Positions 41,691 to 50,411 of a stretch of DNA of 50,604 bases are shown here, one piece after another. The DNA comes from JAHDBG01 sp963922685. GTDB lineage: Bacteria > Pseudomonadota > Gammaproteobacteria > Chromatiales > Chromatiaceae. The first letter of the stretch is position 1. Every line of letters begins with the position of its first letter. A program made the position numbers and the translations under genes. The DNA lies in assembly GCA_963922685.1 (NCBI GenBank), contig CAWUJM010000007.1:1-50604 (forward strand). Reading direction: 5' to 3'. The notes under the pieces are model-generated. The model ran no database searches and was not told the origin of the DNA. It saw nothing but the letters and a program-made list of their open reading frames with translations.

Positions 41691-43484
41691 TCAGATCACC
41701 GGTTGTGTTCCCTGCATCAGTTCCCATGTGTACTCTTCATTGTTGGTTGCATTGTGCAGCCGCAGCAGGTGAAACGAGTTGACGCTGCTGTACAGGGTGA
41801 AAAAGTGCGACAGCACGGTGGCGAATAAATACATTTCACCTTCGCAGGCAAAGGCCTCCTGATCCAGTGTCAGGGTGCTCTGCAGGCCACGTACCGGGAA
41901 GCCGCGAATCAGCCGGTCCACCGGTCGGGTATCAATGGACTGGATGCCGGCCAGGCGTTTTTGTGCACGGCGCTCGATCTGCACATCCTGCAATGCCGCA
42001 AAATCGTAGATACGCAGGATATTCTTCAGCGGTTCCGGTTGCAACAGTGACAGATAATTCAGTGCCAGGTTCGAGATCAGGGTCCAGTGCAGGCTGCTGT
42101 CCACTACCGGGCGGCAGGTCGCGGTCGGGGCCGTGATATTGGTGAAGGTGACATACGATGGGCTGGTTTGTGACGGGACATCAATATCACCCACTGCCAA
42201 TGCCTCCGGCAGGGTGCCGTTGGTGCATTGCAGCAGGACTGAGATACTTTCCTGGCGTCCCAGATAGTGCGCTTCATCGCCGCGCATGAACGCCAGATAA
42301 TGCAGCAGTTGGTCGTCTTCCACTGCGGTCGTGACTGCCAGCCGGTAATACAGGCGGGTGCGATGGTGTTTGCGCTCAATCTCGTGCTCGAAGGATTCGA
42401 ACGCCGGATAGGCCCGCTCTTTCTCTTTCCCCGTCTTTTCTTCTGTACTGGCGACCCGATCGACCTGGAAGATCTCATAACGGCCCTGCTGGTTATCTGC
42501 CGGAAACAGCGGATATTGTGTGCGTTCGCCGCTCAGCACAATCGGCTCTGCCGTATGTGCAAACAGGTTCACTGCCGGTACGCAGAACAGTGCCAGGTCT
42601 TCGTGCCGGATCTTGATATCTTCCGGCAGCGCACGCTGAAAATAAAACGTTATCACTACGGATGAGCAGTCATTGCCTGGCCAGTATGAACCCTGCTGAC
42701 CATGCAGGTGTTGCAGTCTGAAGCCATAAAAGCGGCGTGGAAAAGCGAGAAATTCCTGAATGATGCGATATCCGTCAAATACATTCTGCGGATACGGCAG
42801 TATTGCTTCTTCCGGGCTGAAGCCGATACGTGCCAAGTTATCCGCCTGCAATGTGCGGACATGTGTCGGGTCGTCGGTGTCGCCGTCCAGCTGAATCGTG
42901 ATCCGGTCCAGGTAGCGGAACAGCCACAGGTACAGGGTCAGTGCGGTATAGTCTGTGCCGCTGAAAAAAAAGTCTAACTGGTCGCATTCAATCGAACGCA
43001 GTGGCTGTGCCGATAAAGTTTGCAGGTGTACCCGCAACACCGATTGTTCACGGCTGCGTTGTTCGATCAGTTGTGCGATGCGTAACGGATAGACCGACAG
43101 ATCGGCTGCTGTGCGAAACAGACATGGCAGGCCTTCCACGGGCCGCGATAATAAAGGGACGCCTTTTTCCATCACCTGATGTTTCACAATCGCCTGTTCT
43201 ACCGGATCAAAGCGCATCATGCAGATCGCCGGTACCGGGCGCAGGTAGTTCGGCCATAACAGGTTCAGTAGCGAGAAGGTCAGCTCCGGAAAGTCGTCTT
43301 CAATCTTTTCGCGCAGCCGTGCGCTCAGAAAGGCAAAGCCTTCCAGCAGCCGTTCAGTATCCGGATCGGTGGATGATTCGCCGAGAAAACGCGCCAGCTG
43401 TGGATGCTGCTTAGCAAAACGCTCGCCCTGCAGGCGCAGAAACGCCAGTTCATCACGATATAAACGTTGTAATTCGGAGGACAT
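41691..43484 (-). CDS. tssF: Type VI secretion baseplate subunit TssF
   Basis: A 597-residue TssF/VasA protein. The N-terminus Y-R-D-E-L-A-F-L-R-L-Q-G-E-R-F-A and the segment L-L-N-L-L-W-P-N-Y-L-R-P-V-P-A are diagnostic. With TssG and TssE it forms the baseplate wedge of the T6SS. The usual neighbour tssG does not follow; instead the DUF4150-GHH2 effector gene comes 52 bases later. No other T6SS structural genes are in the window, so this copy is isolated, perhaps accessory to a main cluster elsewhere. An 87-base gap separates it from the upstream tsaD stop. Confidence 0.95.
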   Translation of the reverse strand: MSSELQRLYRDELAFLRLQGERFAKQHPQLARFLGESSTDPDTERLLEGFAFLSARLREKIEDDFPELTFSLLNLLWPNYLRPVPAICMMRFDPVEQAIVKHQVMEKGVPLLSRPVEGLPCLFRTAADLSVYPLRIAQLIEQRSREQSVLRVHLQTLSAQPLRSIECDQLDFFFSGTDYTALTLYLWLFRYLDRITIQLDGDTDDPTHVRTLQADNLARIGFSPEEAILPYPQNVFDGYRIIQEFLAFPRRFYGFRLQHLHGQQGSYWPGNDCSSVVITFYFQRALPEDIKIRHEDLALFCVPAVNLFAHTAEPIVLSGERTQYPLFPADNQQGRYEIFQVDRVASTEEKTGKEKERAYPAFESFEHEIERKHHRTRLYYRLAVTTAVEDDQLLHYLAFMRGDEAHYLGRQESISVLLQCTNGTLPEALAVGDIDVPSQTSPSYVTFTNITAPTATCRPVVDSSLHWTLISNLALNYLSLLQPEPLKNILRIYDFAALQDVQIERRAQKRLAGIQSIDTRPVDRLIRGFPVRGLQSTLTLDQEAFACEGEMYLFATVLSHFFTLYSSVNSFHLLRLHNATNNEEYTWELMQGTQPVI

Positions 43485-43571
43485 AGTGAGGGTAGGGTCT
43501 GCTCGGAAAAGTGGTAGTGGTGCAAAAGTGGGTGGTTGCTGATTTAACCTGCTACATGGCCAGGATAATTA

Positions 43572-44606
43572 TCATGCCTGTCCCGGAACCAGTTCTTCCA
43601 TCGGCCAGCGTGGACGCACCGGAAAATGTAGTGGGGTATGTTCGCCCGCACTGAGCCGGTGCCAGCCGGCATGGGCGATCATGGCACCATTGTCGGTGCA
43701 GAACTCAGGTCTCGGGTAAAAGGCTTGACCACCCTGGCTGGCCGAGTGTCTGGTAACTGCCTGGCGTAGTCGCTGATTAGCACTGACCCCACCGGACAGA
43801 ACCAGACGTGTGCAGCCTGTCTGTTGTAGTGCGCGACTGCATTTGATCAGCAGGGTGTCAATCACCGCATCTTCGAATGCACGTGCAATGTCAGCGCGTA
43901 ATTGTGCCTCTGCCTCTGGAGACAGGTCTTCAGATTGACTACGCCAGGTGGTCACAGCTGCGGTCTTGAGTCCGGAAAAGCTCATATCCAGGCCGGGCCG
44001 GTCGGTCATCGGGCGTGGAAAACGAAATCGGTGCGGGTTGCCCCCGGTCGCCAGTCCGGCCAGTGCCGGGCCGCCCGGATAGCCCAGTCCGAGTAGCTTA
44101 GCGGTCTTGTCAAAGGCTTCCCCGGCGGCATCATCTACGGACTCACCCAGCAGGGTATAGCGTCCGATACCTGCCACCTGCATCAGTTGCGTATGTCCGC
44201 CGGATACCAGCAGGGCGACAAACGGAAAGTCCGGTGCTTCTGCTTCCAGCAGAGGTGCCAGCAGATGGCCTTCCATGTGGTGTACCCCGATCGCTGGTTT
44301 GTGCCAGGCCCAGGCGAGCGAACGGGCAAATGCTGCCCCGACCAGGAGTGCGCCGGCCAGGCCTGGCCCGGCCGTGTAGGCAATGCCGTCAATCTGTGCT
44401 GCGTTCAGATTCTGCTCAGACAGCATGGTCTGTACCATGGGGGCCAGTTTGCGGATGTGATCCCGTGAGGCCAGTTCCGGTACCACTCCGCCATACGCAG
44501 CATGCGTTGCAGCCTGACTGTACAGCTGGTGTGTTAACAGGCCGTGATCGGTATAGATGGCAATCCCGGTTTCGTCACACGAGGTTTCAATGCCTAGGAC
44601 GTGCAA
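43572..44606 (-). CDS. tsaD: tRNA threonylcarbamoyltransferase TsaD
   Basis: A 344-residue protein that transfers the threonylcarbamoyl group to A37 of ANN-decoding tRNAs, with TsaB and TsaE. M-H-V-L-G-I-E-T-S-C-D-E-T starts the ASKHA fold. The metal-binding histidines are in V-H-H-M-E-G-H (H110 and H114), and the C-terminal part has S-G-G-V-S-A-N and N-G-A-M-I-A-H. Its start overlaps the kdsB stop by 13 bases, so it is the last gene of the minus-strand operon. Confidence 0.96.
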   Translation of the reverse strand: MHVLGIETSCDETGIAIYTDHGLLTHQLYSQAATHAAYGGVVPELASRDHIRKLAPMVQTMLSEQNLNAAQIDGIAYTAGPGLAGALLVGAAFARSLAWAWHKPAIGVHHMEGHLLAPLLEAEAPDFPFVALLVSGGHTQLMQVAGIGRYTLLGESVDDAAGEAFDKTAKLLGLGYPGGPALAGLATGGNPHRFRFPRPMTDRPGLDMSFSGLKTAAVTTWRSQSEDLSPEAEAQLRADIARAFEDAVIDTLLIKCSRALQQTGCTRLVLSGGVSANQRLRQAVTRHSASQGGQAFYPRPEFCTDNGAMIAHAGWHRLSAGEHTPLHFPVRPRWPMEELVPGQA

Positions 44607-45358
44607 GGTGTTGTTCCTGTACGGCTGAGTAGTCGGGCATAATCAGCGGCGGTATCAATGCCGGGGGGTGGGGTCTGGCTGGCGATGCCGACGCGGATGG
44701 TCTCGCCGTGCCATAAGGCACGCAGTTGTTCCAGCGATTCGGCCTGTTCTATGGGTGCGCCCGGCCACGTGGTGTAGCGGTGCAGAAAGCTGACCCGGTA
44801 GGCATAGATGCCGAGATGACGCAGGCGTACTGGTGCAGTGTCAGTATCGCGGTGCCAGGGCAGGGCGGCCCGGCTGAAATACAGTGCCATCCCGGACTGA
44901 TCGGTAACCACCTTAACCACCGCCGGGTCGGTATGTTCTGCCACCCGGGTGATGGGTACTGCAAGGGTGGCGAGGGCAGCGCACGGGTGTGTTGCCAGTT
45001 CCTGTGCCACCTGATCTGGCAGATCAGGTGGCATGTCGGGTTCGTCACCCTGCAGATTAACAACGATCGTGTCATCCGCCCAGTGGTTTTGTGCAGCAAC
45101 TTCAGCGATCCGGTCTGTGCCGCTCGGGTGATCCGCGCGCGTCAGGCAGACGCGCGCACCGAAGTCACGCGCTGTATCGGCAATGCGTACGTCATCGGTT
45201 GCGATCACAATATCGTGTGCGGCACTGCGTTGTGCCGCCTGGTACACATGCCAGATCAGTGGTTGTCCGGCGACTGGCAATAGTGGCTTGCCGGGCAGTC
45301 GCTGTGACCCGTACCGGGCCGGAATCACGATCCGATATGGCGGTGGATCAGGTGGCAT
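44594..45358 (-). CDS. kdsB: CMP-Kdo synthetase (KdsB)
   Basis: A 254-residue cytidylyltransferase that activates Kdo with CTP for lipopolysaccharide synthesis. The nucleotide motif I-P-A-R-Y-G-S-Q-R-L-P-G-K-P-L is at 12-26, V-V-N-L-Q-G-D-E-P near residue 99, and H-L-G-I-Y-A-Y near 187. Family length is about 245-255. It overlaps the trm112 gene at its 5' end and tsaD at its 3' end, a tightly packed operon. KdsA at 6.9 kb provides the preceding pathway step. Confidence 0.96.
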   Translation of the reverse strand: MPPDPPPYRIVIPARYGSQRLPGKPLLPVAGQPLIWHVYQAAQRSAAHDIVIATDDVRIADTARDFGARVCLTRADHPSGTDRIAEVAAQNHWADDTIVVNLQGDEPDMPPDLPDQVAQELATHPCAALATLAVPITRVAEHTDPAVVKVVTDQSGMALYFSRAALPWHRDTDTAPVRLRHLGIYAYRVSFLHRYTTWPGAPIEQAESLEQLRALWHGETIRVGIASQTPPPGIDTAADYARLLSRTGTTPCTS

Positions 45359-45527
45359 CGGCAGTGAGTGAGCGGGCTTCTTCGGGTAGCATCACCGGAA
45401 TATCATCCCGGATCGGGTAGGCCAGCTGATCTGTCTGACAGATCAGTTCCTGGTCTTTTTTCTGATAATCCAGTTCACCCTTGCAGATCGGGCAGACCAG
45501 CAGTTGGCGTAATGTCTTATCCAGCAT
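45348..45527 (-). CDS. Trm112/YcaR-like small zinc protein
   Basis: A 59-residue protein with C-P-I-C-K-G and a later I-C-Q-T segment, D-D-I-P-V-M-L-P-E-E-A-R at the end, matching the YcaR/Trm112 family. The ATG at 45527 is chosen because the protein then begins M-L-D-K-T-L-R-Q-L-L-V-C as in relatives; an upstream in-frame ATG lies inside lpxK. It overlaps both lpxK (by 11 bases) and kdsB. The family is found between lpxK and kdsB in many gammaproteobacteria; its molecular role there is uncertain. Confidence 0.92.
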   Translation of the reverse strand: MLDKTLRQLLVCPICKGELDYQKKDQELICQTDQLAYPIRDDIPVMLPEEARSLTADAT

Positions 45528-46512
45528 ATGATTCCAGTAAGCGGTGAAGTGCCGTGATGAAGGCCGCGTCCGGTTGCAGGGTGCGGTCCACCACCCAGGC
45601 ATCGGGCAGGGCATGATGCTGACATTTTACCGCATCCTTGCGGGTCATCAGGATCGGCAGGGGCGGGGAAAACCGGAGGTCGTCCGGCGTATAGGGGTGG
45701 TGATCCGGGAAGGGGTGTGTGTGTAGTATCAGGCCGTGTGTGCGTAACAGGGCAAAGAAGTGTTCGGGATACGCGATACCGGCGACTGCATGGACGTGTC
45801 GCCCGCGCAATCGGGCTAATGGCCGGGGTGCCATATCGTGCTGATGCAGATGAGAGACCACCGGGTCGCGCCAGTGCATCTGGTATCCGCTCGTGGTCGG
45901 GCGATTATGAATGATCAGATCAACCTGACGCAGGCGGCTGGCGGGCTCACGCAATGGCCCGGCGGGTAGTAGCCAGCGATTGCCCAGTCCCTGTGCGCCA
46001 ATGACTGCGATTTCGATATCGCGGTCCAGAGCATAATGTTGCAGTCCGTCATCGGCCAGAATGATGTCACATGGGTGGGTGGCGAGCAGAGCACGTACTG
46101 CCGCTGCCCGGTCTGGTCCGATCCAGACCGGACAGCCGCTCTGTTGTGCCAGGAGCACCGGTTCATCGCCGGACTGATACGGATCGCTGTCGGTACGGAC
46201 CGGTTGTGGCCAGTCGGTGTGCTGCGCACGATAGCCACGGCTGACCAGGCCGGGATGATAGCCCTGAGCCTGCAGATGACGGGCCAGCCATAATACCAGC
46301 GGTGTTTTGCCGCTGCCGCCAGCCGTGATATTGCCGACAATAATCACCGGCACCGGGCTGCGCCAGTGGCGCAGCCAGCCACGCTGATAACTGTAGCGGC
46401 GCAACCAGACGGCACCGGCGAACAGAACGGATAACGGCGACAGTGCCAGACTGACCAGCCCCGGGCGTTCCCAGTGCCGGGTCAGTTGCACTGTGCTGAG
46501 TCGTGATACCAA
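45517..46512 (-). CDS. lpxK: Tetraacyldisaccharide 4'-kinase (LpxK)
   Basis: A 331-residue inner-membrane-associated kinase that adds the 4'-phosphate to lipid A. The P-loop G-N-I-T-A-G-G-S-G-K-T-P is at 60-71, with an N-terminal hydrophobic segment and I-L-A-D-D-G-L-Q-H near residue 154. It starts 18 bases after the phosphatidyltransferase gene and overlaps the trm112 gene. In most gammaproteobacteria msbA directly precedes lpxK; here three genes lie between them. Confidence 0.96.
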   Translation of the reverse strand: MVSRLSTVQLTRHWERPGLVSLALSPLSVLFAGAVWLRRYSYQRGWLRHWRSPVPVIIVGNITAGGSGKTPLVLWLARHLQAQGYHPGLVSRGYRAQHTDWPQPVRTDSDPYQSGDEPVLLAQQSGCPVWIGPDRAAAVRALLATHPCDIILADDGLQHYALDRDIEIAVIGAQGLGNRWLLPAGPLREPASRLRQVDLIIHNRPTTSGYQMHWRDPVVSHLHQHDMAPRPLARLRGRHVHAVAGIAYPEHFFALLRTHGLILHTHPFPDHHPYTPDDLRFSPPLPILMTRKDAVKCQHHALPDAWVVDRTLQPDAAFITALHRLLESYAG

Positions 46513-46530
46513 GGCCGGTGCAGCGGATGA

Positions 46531-47112
46531 TCAGGCCTGTTTCTCAGCATCCTGCTGTTTCTCATAACAGGCAGCACACGCATCCTGATACCCCTGCCAG
46601 GCATAGCCGAGCAGGCTGACGGCAGCAGTGATCACCAGTATGCGCATCAGGCCGGTGATGATCTCCGGCGAGATAGCCGGAAAGAGAGACGACTGTGCCA
46701 GAATCAGTATCACCAGACAGATCTGGAAAAAGGTATGAATTTTGCCGGTGGGGATTGGCGTGGCTGCTGGTTTACCCAGCCGGGTGCGGTACCCCAGGTA
46801 GCCCAGACTGATCAGCAGGTCGCGCCCGAACAGCATCGCGACCAGCCAGGCCGGTACACTGTCCAGCCACCACAGGCAGACATAGACAGAGATCAGCAAC
46901 AGCTTATCAGCGGCACCATCCAGTACGCTGCCGATCTGCGTTTCCCAGTGTTCGCGCCGTGCCAGCCAGCCATCAAGACTGTCGGTGAGACCGGCGATGA
47001 CAAATAAGATCAGGGCAACTAACGGATAATCAGCCAGTAAGGCCCAGACCACCGGGATGATCAGGGCAATGCGGAGACCGCTGAGTAAATTCGGAATCTG
47101 TTCTCGGGTCAT
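46531..47112 (-). CDS. CDP-alcohol phosphatidyltransferase (PgsA-like)
   Basis: A 193-residue polytopic membrane enzyme. The CDP-OH-P signature D-S-L-D-G-W-L-A-R ... G-S-V-L-D-G-A-A-D is at about residues 43-70, with the expected spacing. The family makes phosphatidylglycerophosphate or other phospholipids from CDP-diacylglycerol; the small size and M-T-R-E-Q-I-P-N-L-L-S start fit PgsA. It ends with a charged cytoplasmic tail containing a cysteine pair (A-C-A-A-C). Substrate is inferred. It is probably in one transcript with DUF4426 and lpxK. Confidence 0.88.
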   Translation of the reverse strand: MTREQIPNLLSGLRIALIIPVVWALLADYPLVALILFVIAGLTDSLDGWLARREHWETQIGSVLDGAADKLLLISVYVCLWWLDSVPAWLVAMLFGRDLLISLGYLGYRTRLGKPAATPIPTGKIHTFFQICLVILILAQSSLFPAISPEIITGLMRILVITAAVSLLGYAWQGYQDACAACYEKQQDAEKQA

Positions 47113-47142
47113 CTGAGCGTTCCATGCCGGGACGGCGGTGGG

Positions 47143-47577
47143 CTAACGGGTATAAAACTGATGCTGGAAATGGATCTGAGTCGGATAATGTTGTCCTTGC
47201 GGGGTCACGTCAGCATTAAAATGCAGATGTTCACGGTCAGCTACTGCGAAATCAGCGATGTAATAAATGGCCTTGTCTTCGCGGATTTCGCGTAGCGGAA
47301 TGGTGCGGATATGTCCGACCAGACTGCGTGACTGCAGAGACACATCGGCACTGACCGGACGATGGACACCCAGCTGATCCTTTCTGAGGATGGCAATATT
47401 GATCAGGGCCCGACCTTTGCTACGCTGAATTTTATACGCGCTGGCGATTTCCGGTGTCAGGCTGTCAGTAGTCAGCGCATTATAATGGATGGTGTAATCA
47501 CCCACTGTGGTGCTGTTCTGTGCCAGCAGGCTGAGCGGTAACAACAGGCTACTGAGTAGCAGAGATAAGACCTTCAT
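47143..47577 (-). CDS. DUF4426 family periplasmic protein
   Basis: A 144-residue protein with a signal peptide of about 19 residues (M-K-V-L-S-L-L-L-S-S, ending L-L-A-Q). The mature part (V-G-D-Y-T-I-H-Y-N-A-L, then I-N-I-A-I-L and F-N-A-D-V-T-P) matches DUF4426, a family of unknown function. The ribosome binding site AAAGGAG lies at the junction with repeat copy C, so the repeat end contributes bases just upstream of it. It precedes the phosphatidyltransferase gene by 30 bases. Confidence 0.88.
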   Translation of the reverse strand: MKVLSLLLSSLLLPLSLLAQNSTTVGDYTIHYNALTTDSLTPEIASAYKIQRSKGRALINIAILRKDQLGVHRPVSADVSLQSRSLVGHIRTIPLREIREDKAIYYIADFAVADREHLHFNADVTPQGQHYPTQIHFQHQFYTR

Positions 47578-47587
47578 CAGATGCTCC

Positions 47588-47815
47588 TTTAAGGTGACTT
47601 ACAAATACACTGATACCGAACAAGTGATCAGAGGTGCGATTCAAACTGATGTGGTGATTTGCTACCACAGGTTTCTGGCGACCCTCGGAGCAGCCCCTGA
47701 CGGGTAACGCCGAAACGAATTTTATCATTACGCCACATCAGTTTGAATCACACCCCGGCAACAAGCTGAGCCTATCACATACAATGGTATGAATTAATTG
47801 ATAGATCGCCTAAGG
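47588..47815. repeat. Solo palindromic repeat element (copy C)
   Basis: An element of about 228 bases between the 5' side of the DUF4426 gene and the 3' end of the hydrolase gene. It starts TTTAAGGTGACTTACAAA and ends GATCGCCTAAGG; the ends are imperfect inverted repeats (TTAGGYGA-type). Inside, ATTCAAACTGATGTGGTG near 47640 is inverted as CACATCAGTTTGAAT near 47735. The middle keeps only GACCCTCGGAGCAGCCCCTGACGGGTAAC, one arm of the hairpin seen at 35.7 kb. No open frame of note. The hydrolase stop codon lies within the right end. Confidence 0.85.
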
Positions 47816-48616
47816 TTGACCGGAAGGGAAGGTGTGATTGAGCCAGGTTGCGATGCGGCGGATCAGTGCCGGACTGTGTTCGCGGAACTCATGTGCAGCC
47901 TGCGGCACCACCTGCTGCTGAGATAGCGGGTGACCGGCCTGACGGATCAGACGCAGGCGTTCCGGTGCCGTACGGTGCACCGCCGGATAATCCAGTTCGG
48001 CATAGATATCCAGAACCGGAGTGGGTATCTTAGCCAGAATAAACGGTTCCTGCATCGGTTGTCGATAATCAGTCGCACCCATGCCGATGCCGATATAACC
48101 ATCAAACAGGCGGGTGGCGGCACTGTCGCGCTGCTGAACCCAGTGTTGCACCATGTGCGTACCGCAACTGTGTGCTGCCATCACGACCGGTCCGGTGCTA
48201 TGCTGATGCAGATAGGCGAGCGCGGCTTCAATACGCGGGATCGCTTCCGGAAAGATCGGCACATAATCGTTATATGTTGCTGATTTAGCCAGTACCGGTA
48301 GTTGTATGGATAAGGTGTTCCAGCCGTGCTCCACCAGCCCGATCCGCAGCGGGCTGATCAGCTCCGGCCAGTCCGGGTGCATGCCGCGTCCGTGCAGGAT
48401 CAGCACACTGCCGCGTGCGGCATCAGCTGTTGTGTAGATACCGGAAAAATTGTGCGGTTCTGACCCGAGCGTGATCGGCTCACCATCCAGGATGGCCTCA
48501 ATCATCTGTTCGGTCAGCCGCTGCTCACGTGCCCGGTCTGAATCAGACCGGGCTGTCTGGCTGAGCAGTGTCAGCAGAATGATCAGGATGTAGCAGGGTA
48601 TGCGTTGATGCAGCAT
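47810..48616 (-). CDS. DUF3530-family alpha/beta hydrolase
   Basis: A 268-residue exported protein with a signal peptide (residues about 1-24, I-P-C-Y-I-L-I-I-L-L-T-L-L) and the alpha/beta-hydrolase-like segments V-L-I-L-H-G-R-G near residue 73 and M-A-A-H-S-C-G-T near 145, the latter in nucleophile-elbow position. Histidine near the end (A-A-H-E-F) could complete a triad. The ATG at 48616 gives the signal peptide directly; an in-frame ATG at 48757 would overlap msbA and is rejected. The last codon and the stop (TAG) lie within repeat copy C, so the natural C-terminus may have been altered by insertion. Confidence 0.85.
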   Translation of the reverse strand: MLHQRIPCYILIILLTLLSQTARSDSDRAREQRLTEQMIEAILDGEPITLGSEPHNFSGIYTTADAARGSVLILHGRGMHPDWPELISPLRIGLVEHGWNTLSIQLPVLAKSATYNDYVPIFPEAIPRIEAALAYLHQHSTGPVVMAAHSCGTHMVQHWVQQRDSAATRLFDGYIGIGMGATDYRQPMQEPFILAKIPTPVLDIYAELDYPAVHRTAPERLRLIRQAGHPLSQQQVVPQAAHEFREHSPALIRRIATWLNHTFPSGQP

Positions 48617-48671
48617 GGCAGTGTCATGGTCGGATAAGCTCGTACCATTAAAGTGGGGATACGATCCTTCA

Positions 48672-50411
48672 TCATGTTGTCGATTCTGCAGTATACAGTC
48701 TGGCATAGTGTCCGCCGGGCCGGCGTAGCAGGCTGGCATGGTCGCCGGTCTCAACAATGTGTCCGGCGGCCAGCACCACGATCCGGTCTGCCTGTTCTAT
48801 CGTGCTCAGCCGATGCGCGATAACCAGCGTAGTGCGGCCCTGACGCAGCGTGTTGAGTGCCTGCTGCACCGCGCGTTCTGCCGTGGTATCCAGTGCTGAG
48901 GTGGCTTCATCCAGAATCAGGATGCGTGCATTCTGCAGGATCGCGCGTGCGATCGCGATCCGCTGACGCTGTCCTCCGGACAGTCGTACGCCATCTTCGC
49001 CCACCAGCGTCTGGTAGGCCTCCGGCAGTTCCCGGATAAAGTCGTGTGCATGCGCTGCCCGGGCGGCAGTGATGATCGCAGATTCGGCTGGCATGGGTTC
49101 CAGACCATAGGCGATGTTCGCGGCGATGGTGTCGTTGAACAGAGAGGTTTCCTGGCTGACCAGCGCAATCTGCGCCCGTAAGGTTGCCAGTGGCAACGTC
49201 TGCACATCCACCCCGTCAATCCGTATCTGTCCCGAGGTCGCGTTGTACAGGCGCGGAATCAGATTTATCAGGGTACTTTTGCCACTGCCCGAGGCACCAA
49301 CAAACGCCACTGTCGTCCCGGCGGCTATCTCCAGATCAATCTGTTGCAGCGCAGCCTGTTCTGCCTGTGGATAGCGGAAGCCGACATTGTGTAGCTGTAT
49401 CTGCCCCACTGGTTGCGGCCAGGTGGCCCGGCCCTGATCCACCTCAACCGGTGCATCCAGTATCTGAAAGATGGTCTCAGTTGCGGCCAGGCCACGCTGT
49501 AACGGCTCATTGATCTTCGCCAGCCGTTTGATTGGCGAAAACAACAGACCGAGTGCGGTAAAAAAGGCCACAAAGCCGCCCACACTCAACTGACTTTCTG
49601 CGGTATGCCAGGTTACTGAAAATAACACGATGGCCATCAGCACCGCCCCGATCAGTTCAACGAATGGCACGCTCAGGTTGCTGGCGAACAGAAACTTAAA
49701 CCAGTCCCGACGCACCTTGTCGGACTGGGCGATAAAACGTTGTTGTTCATAGGCCTGTCCGGCAAAGATTTTGACTACCTTGTGACCCCGCAGGGCTTCT
49801 TCCAGAATATGTGTGGTATCACCCTGTGCGGTCTGCAGGTTGCGACTGAGCCGACGCATGCGGTGTCCGACAGTGATTGCGATGAGTGCGATCAGCGGAA
49901 TCACGATCAGTATCAGTCCGGCCAGCTGCCAGTTCAGCCAGAAGATATAGGCGACCAGCCCGATCACTGCCAGGCTGTCTTTGATCAGGACGGTCAGGAC
50001 TTCGGTCGCTGCCTGCATCACTTGGAATACGTCGTAGGTGATTCTGGAAATCAGGTTACCGGTGGCCTGAGTCGCGTAAAAATGGGTGGGCATATGTAAC
50101 AGCCGGTGGAACATGTCCACCCGCAACCGGTGCACGACCCGGGTTGCAATATGCGCAAATGCCATTTTGTGGATCAGCGTGGTCAGTCCGCGCACAACGA
50201 ACAGGCCAACCAGTGCTAGGGGTGCCCAGGTCTGATAGTCGGTATTTTTTTCGACAAAGGTGCCATCCAGAATCGGTTGCAGCAATGCCGGAATACCCAC
50301 TTCAGTCAGTGCCAGCAGTGCCATAAAAACAAGTCCGACCCCGAATATTAACCGGTACGGTTGCACATACCGGAGTAACCGCAGATACAGCTGATAAGAC
50401 GTCGTCTGCAT
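48672..50411 (-). CDS. msbA: Lipid A export ABC transporter MsbA
   Basis: A 579-residue half-size ABC exporter that flips core-lipid A across the inner membrane. The N-terminal half has six membrane helices; the ATPase half has Walker A G-A-S-G-S-G-K-S-T, signature L-S-G-G-Q-R-Q-R-I-A-I-A-R and Walker B I-L-I-L-D-E-A-T. Length matches E. coli MsbA (582). The ATG at 50411 is separated by only a base or two from the end of repeat copy D, and no clear ribosome binding site is visible in the 20 bases before it, so the leader comes from the repeat. The hydrolase gene follows after 55 bases. Confidence 0.95.
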   Translation of the reverse strand: MQTTSYQLYLRLLRYVQPYRLIFGVGLVFMALLALTEVGIPALLQPILDGTFVEKNTDYQTWAPLALVGLFVVRGLTTLIHKMAFAHIATRVVHRLRVDMFHRLLHMPTHFYATQATGNLISRITYDVFQVMQAATEVLTVLIKDSLAVIGLVAYIFWLNWQLAGLILIVIPLIALIAITVGHRMRRLSRNLQTAQGDTTHILEEALRGHKVVKIFAGQAYEQQRFIAQSDKVRRDWFKFLFASNLSVPFVELIGAVLMAIVLFSVTWHTAESQLSVGGFVAFFTALGLLFSPIKRLAKINEPLQRGLAATETIFQILDAPVEVDQGRATWPQPVGQIQLHNVGFRYPQAEQAALQQIDLEIAAGTTVAFVGASGSGKSTLINLIPRLYNATSGQIRIDGVDVQTLPLATLRAQIALVSQETSLFNDTIAANIAYGLEPMPAESAIITAARAAHAHDFIRELPEAYQTLVGEDGVRLSGGQRQRIAIARAILQNARILILDEATSALDTTAERAVQQALNTLRQGRTTLVIAHRLSTIEQADRIVVLAAGHIVETGDHASLLRRPGGHYARLYTAESTT

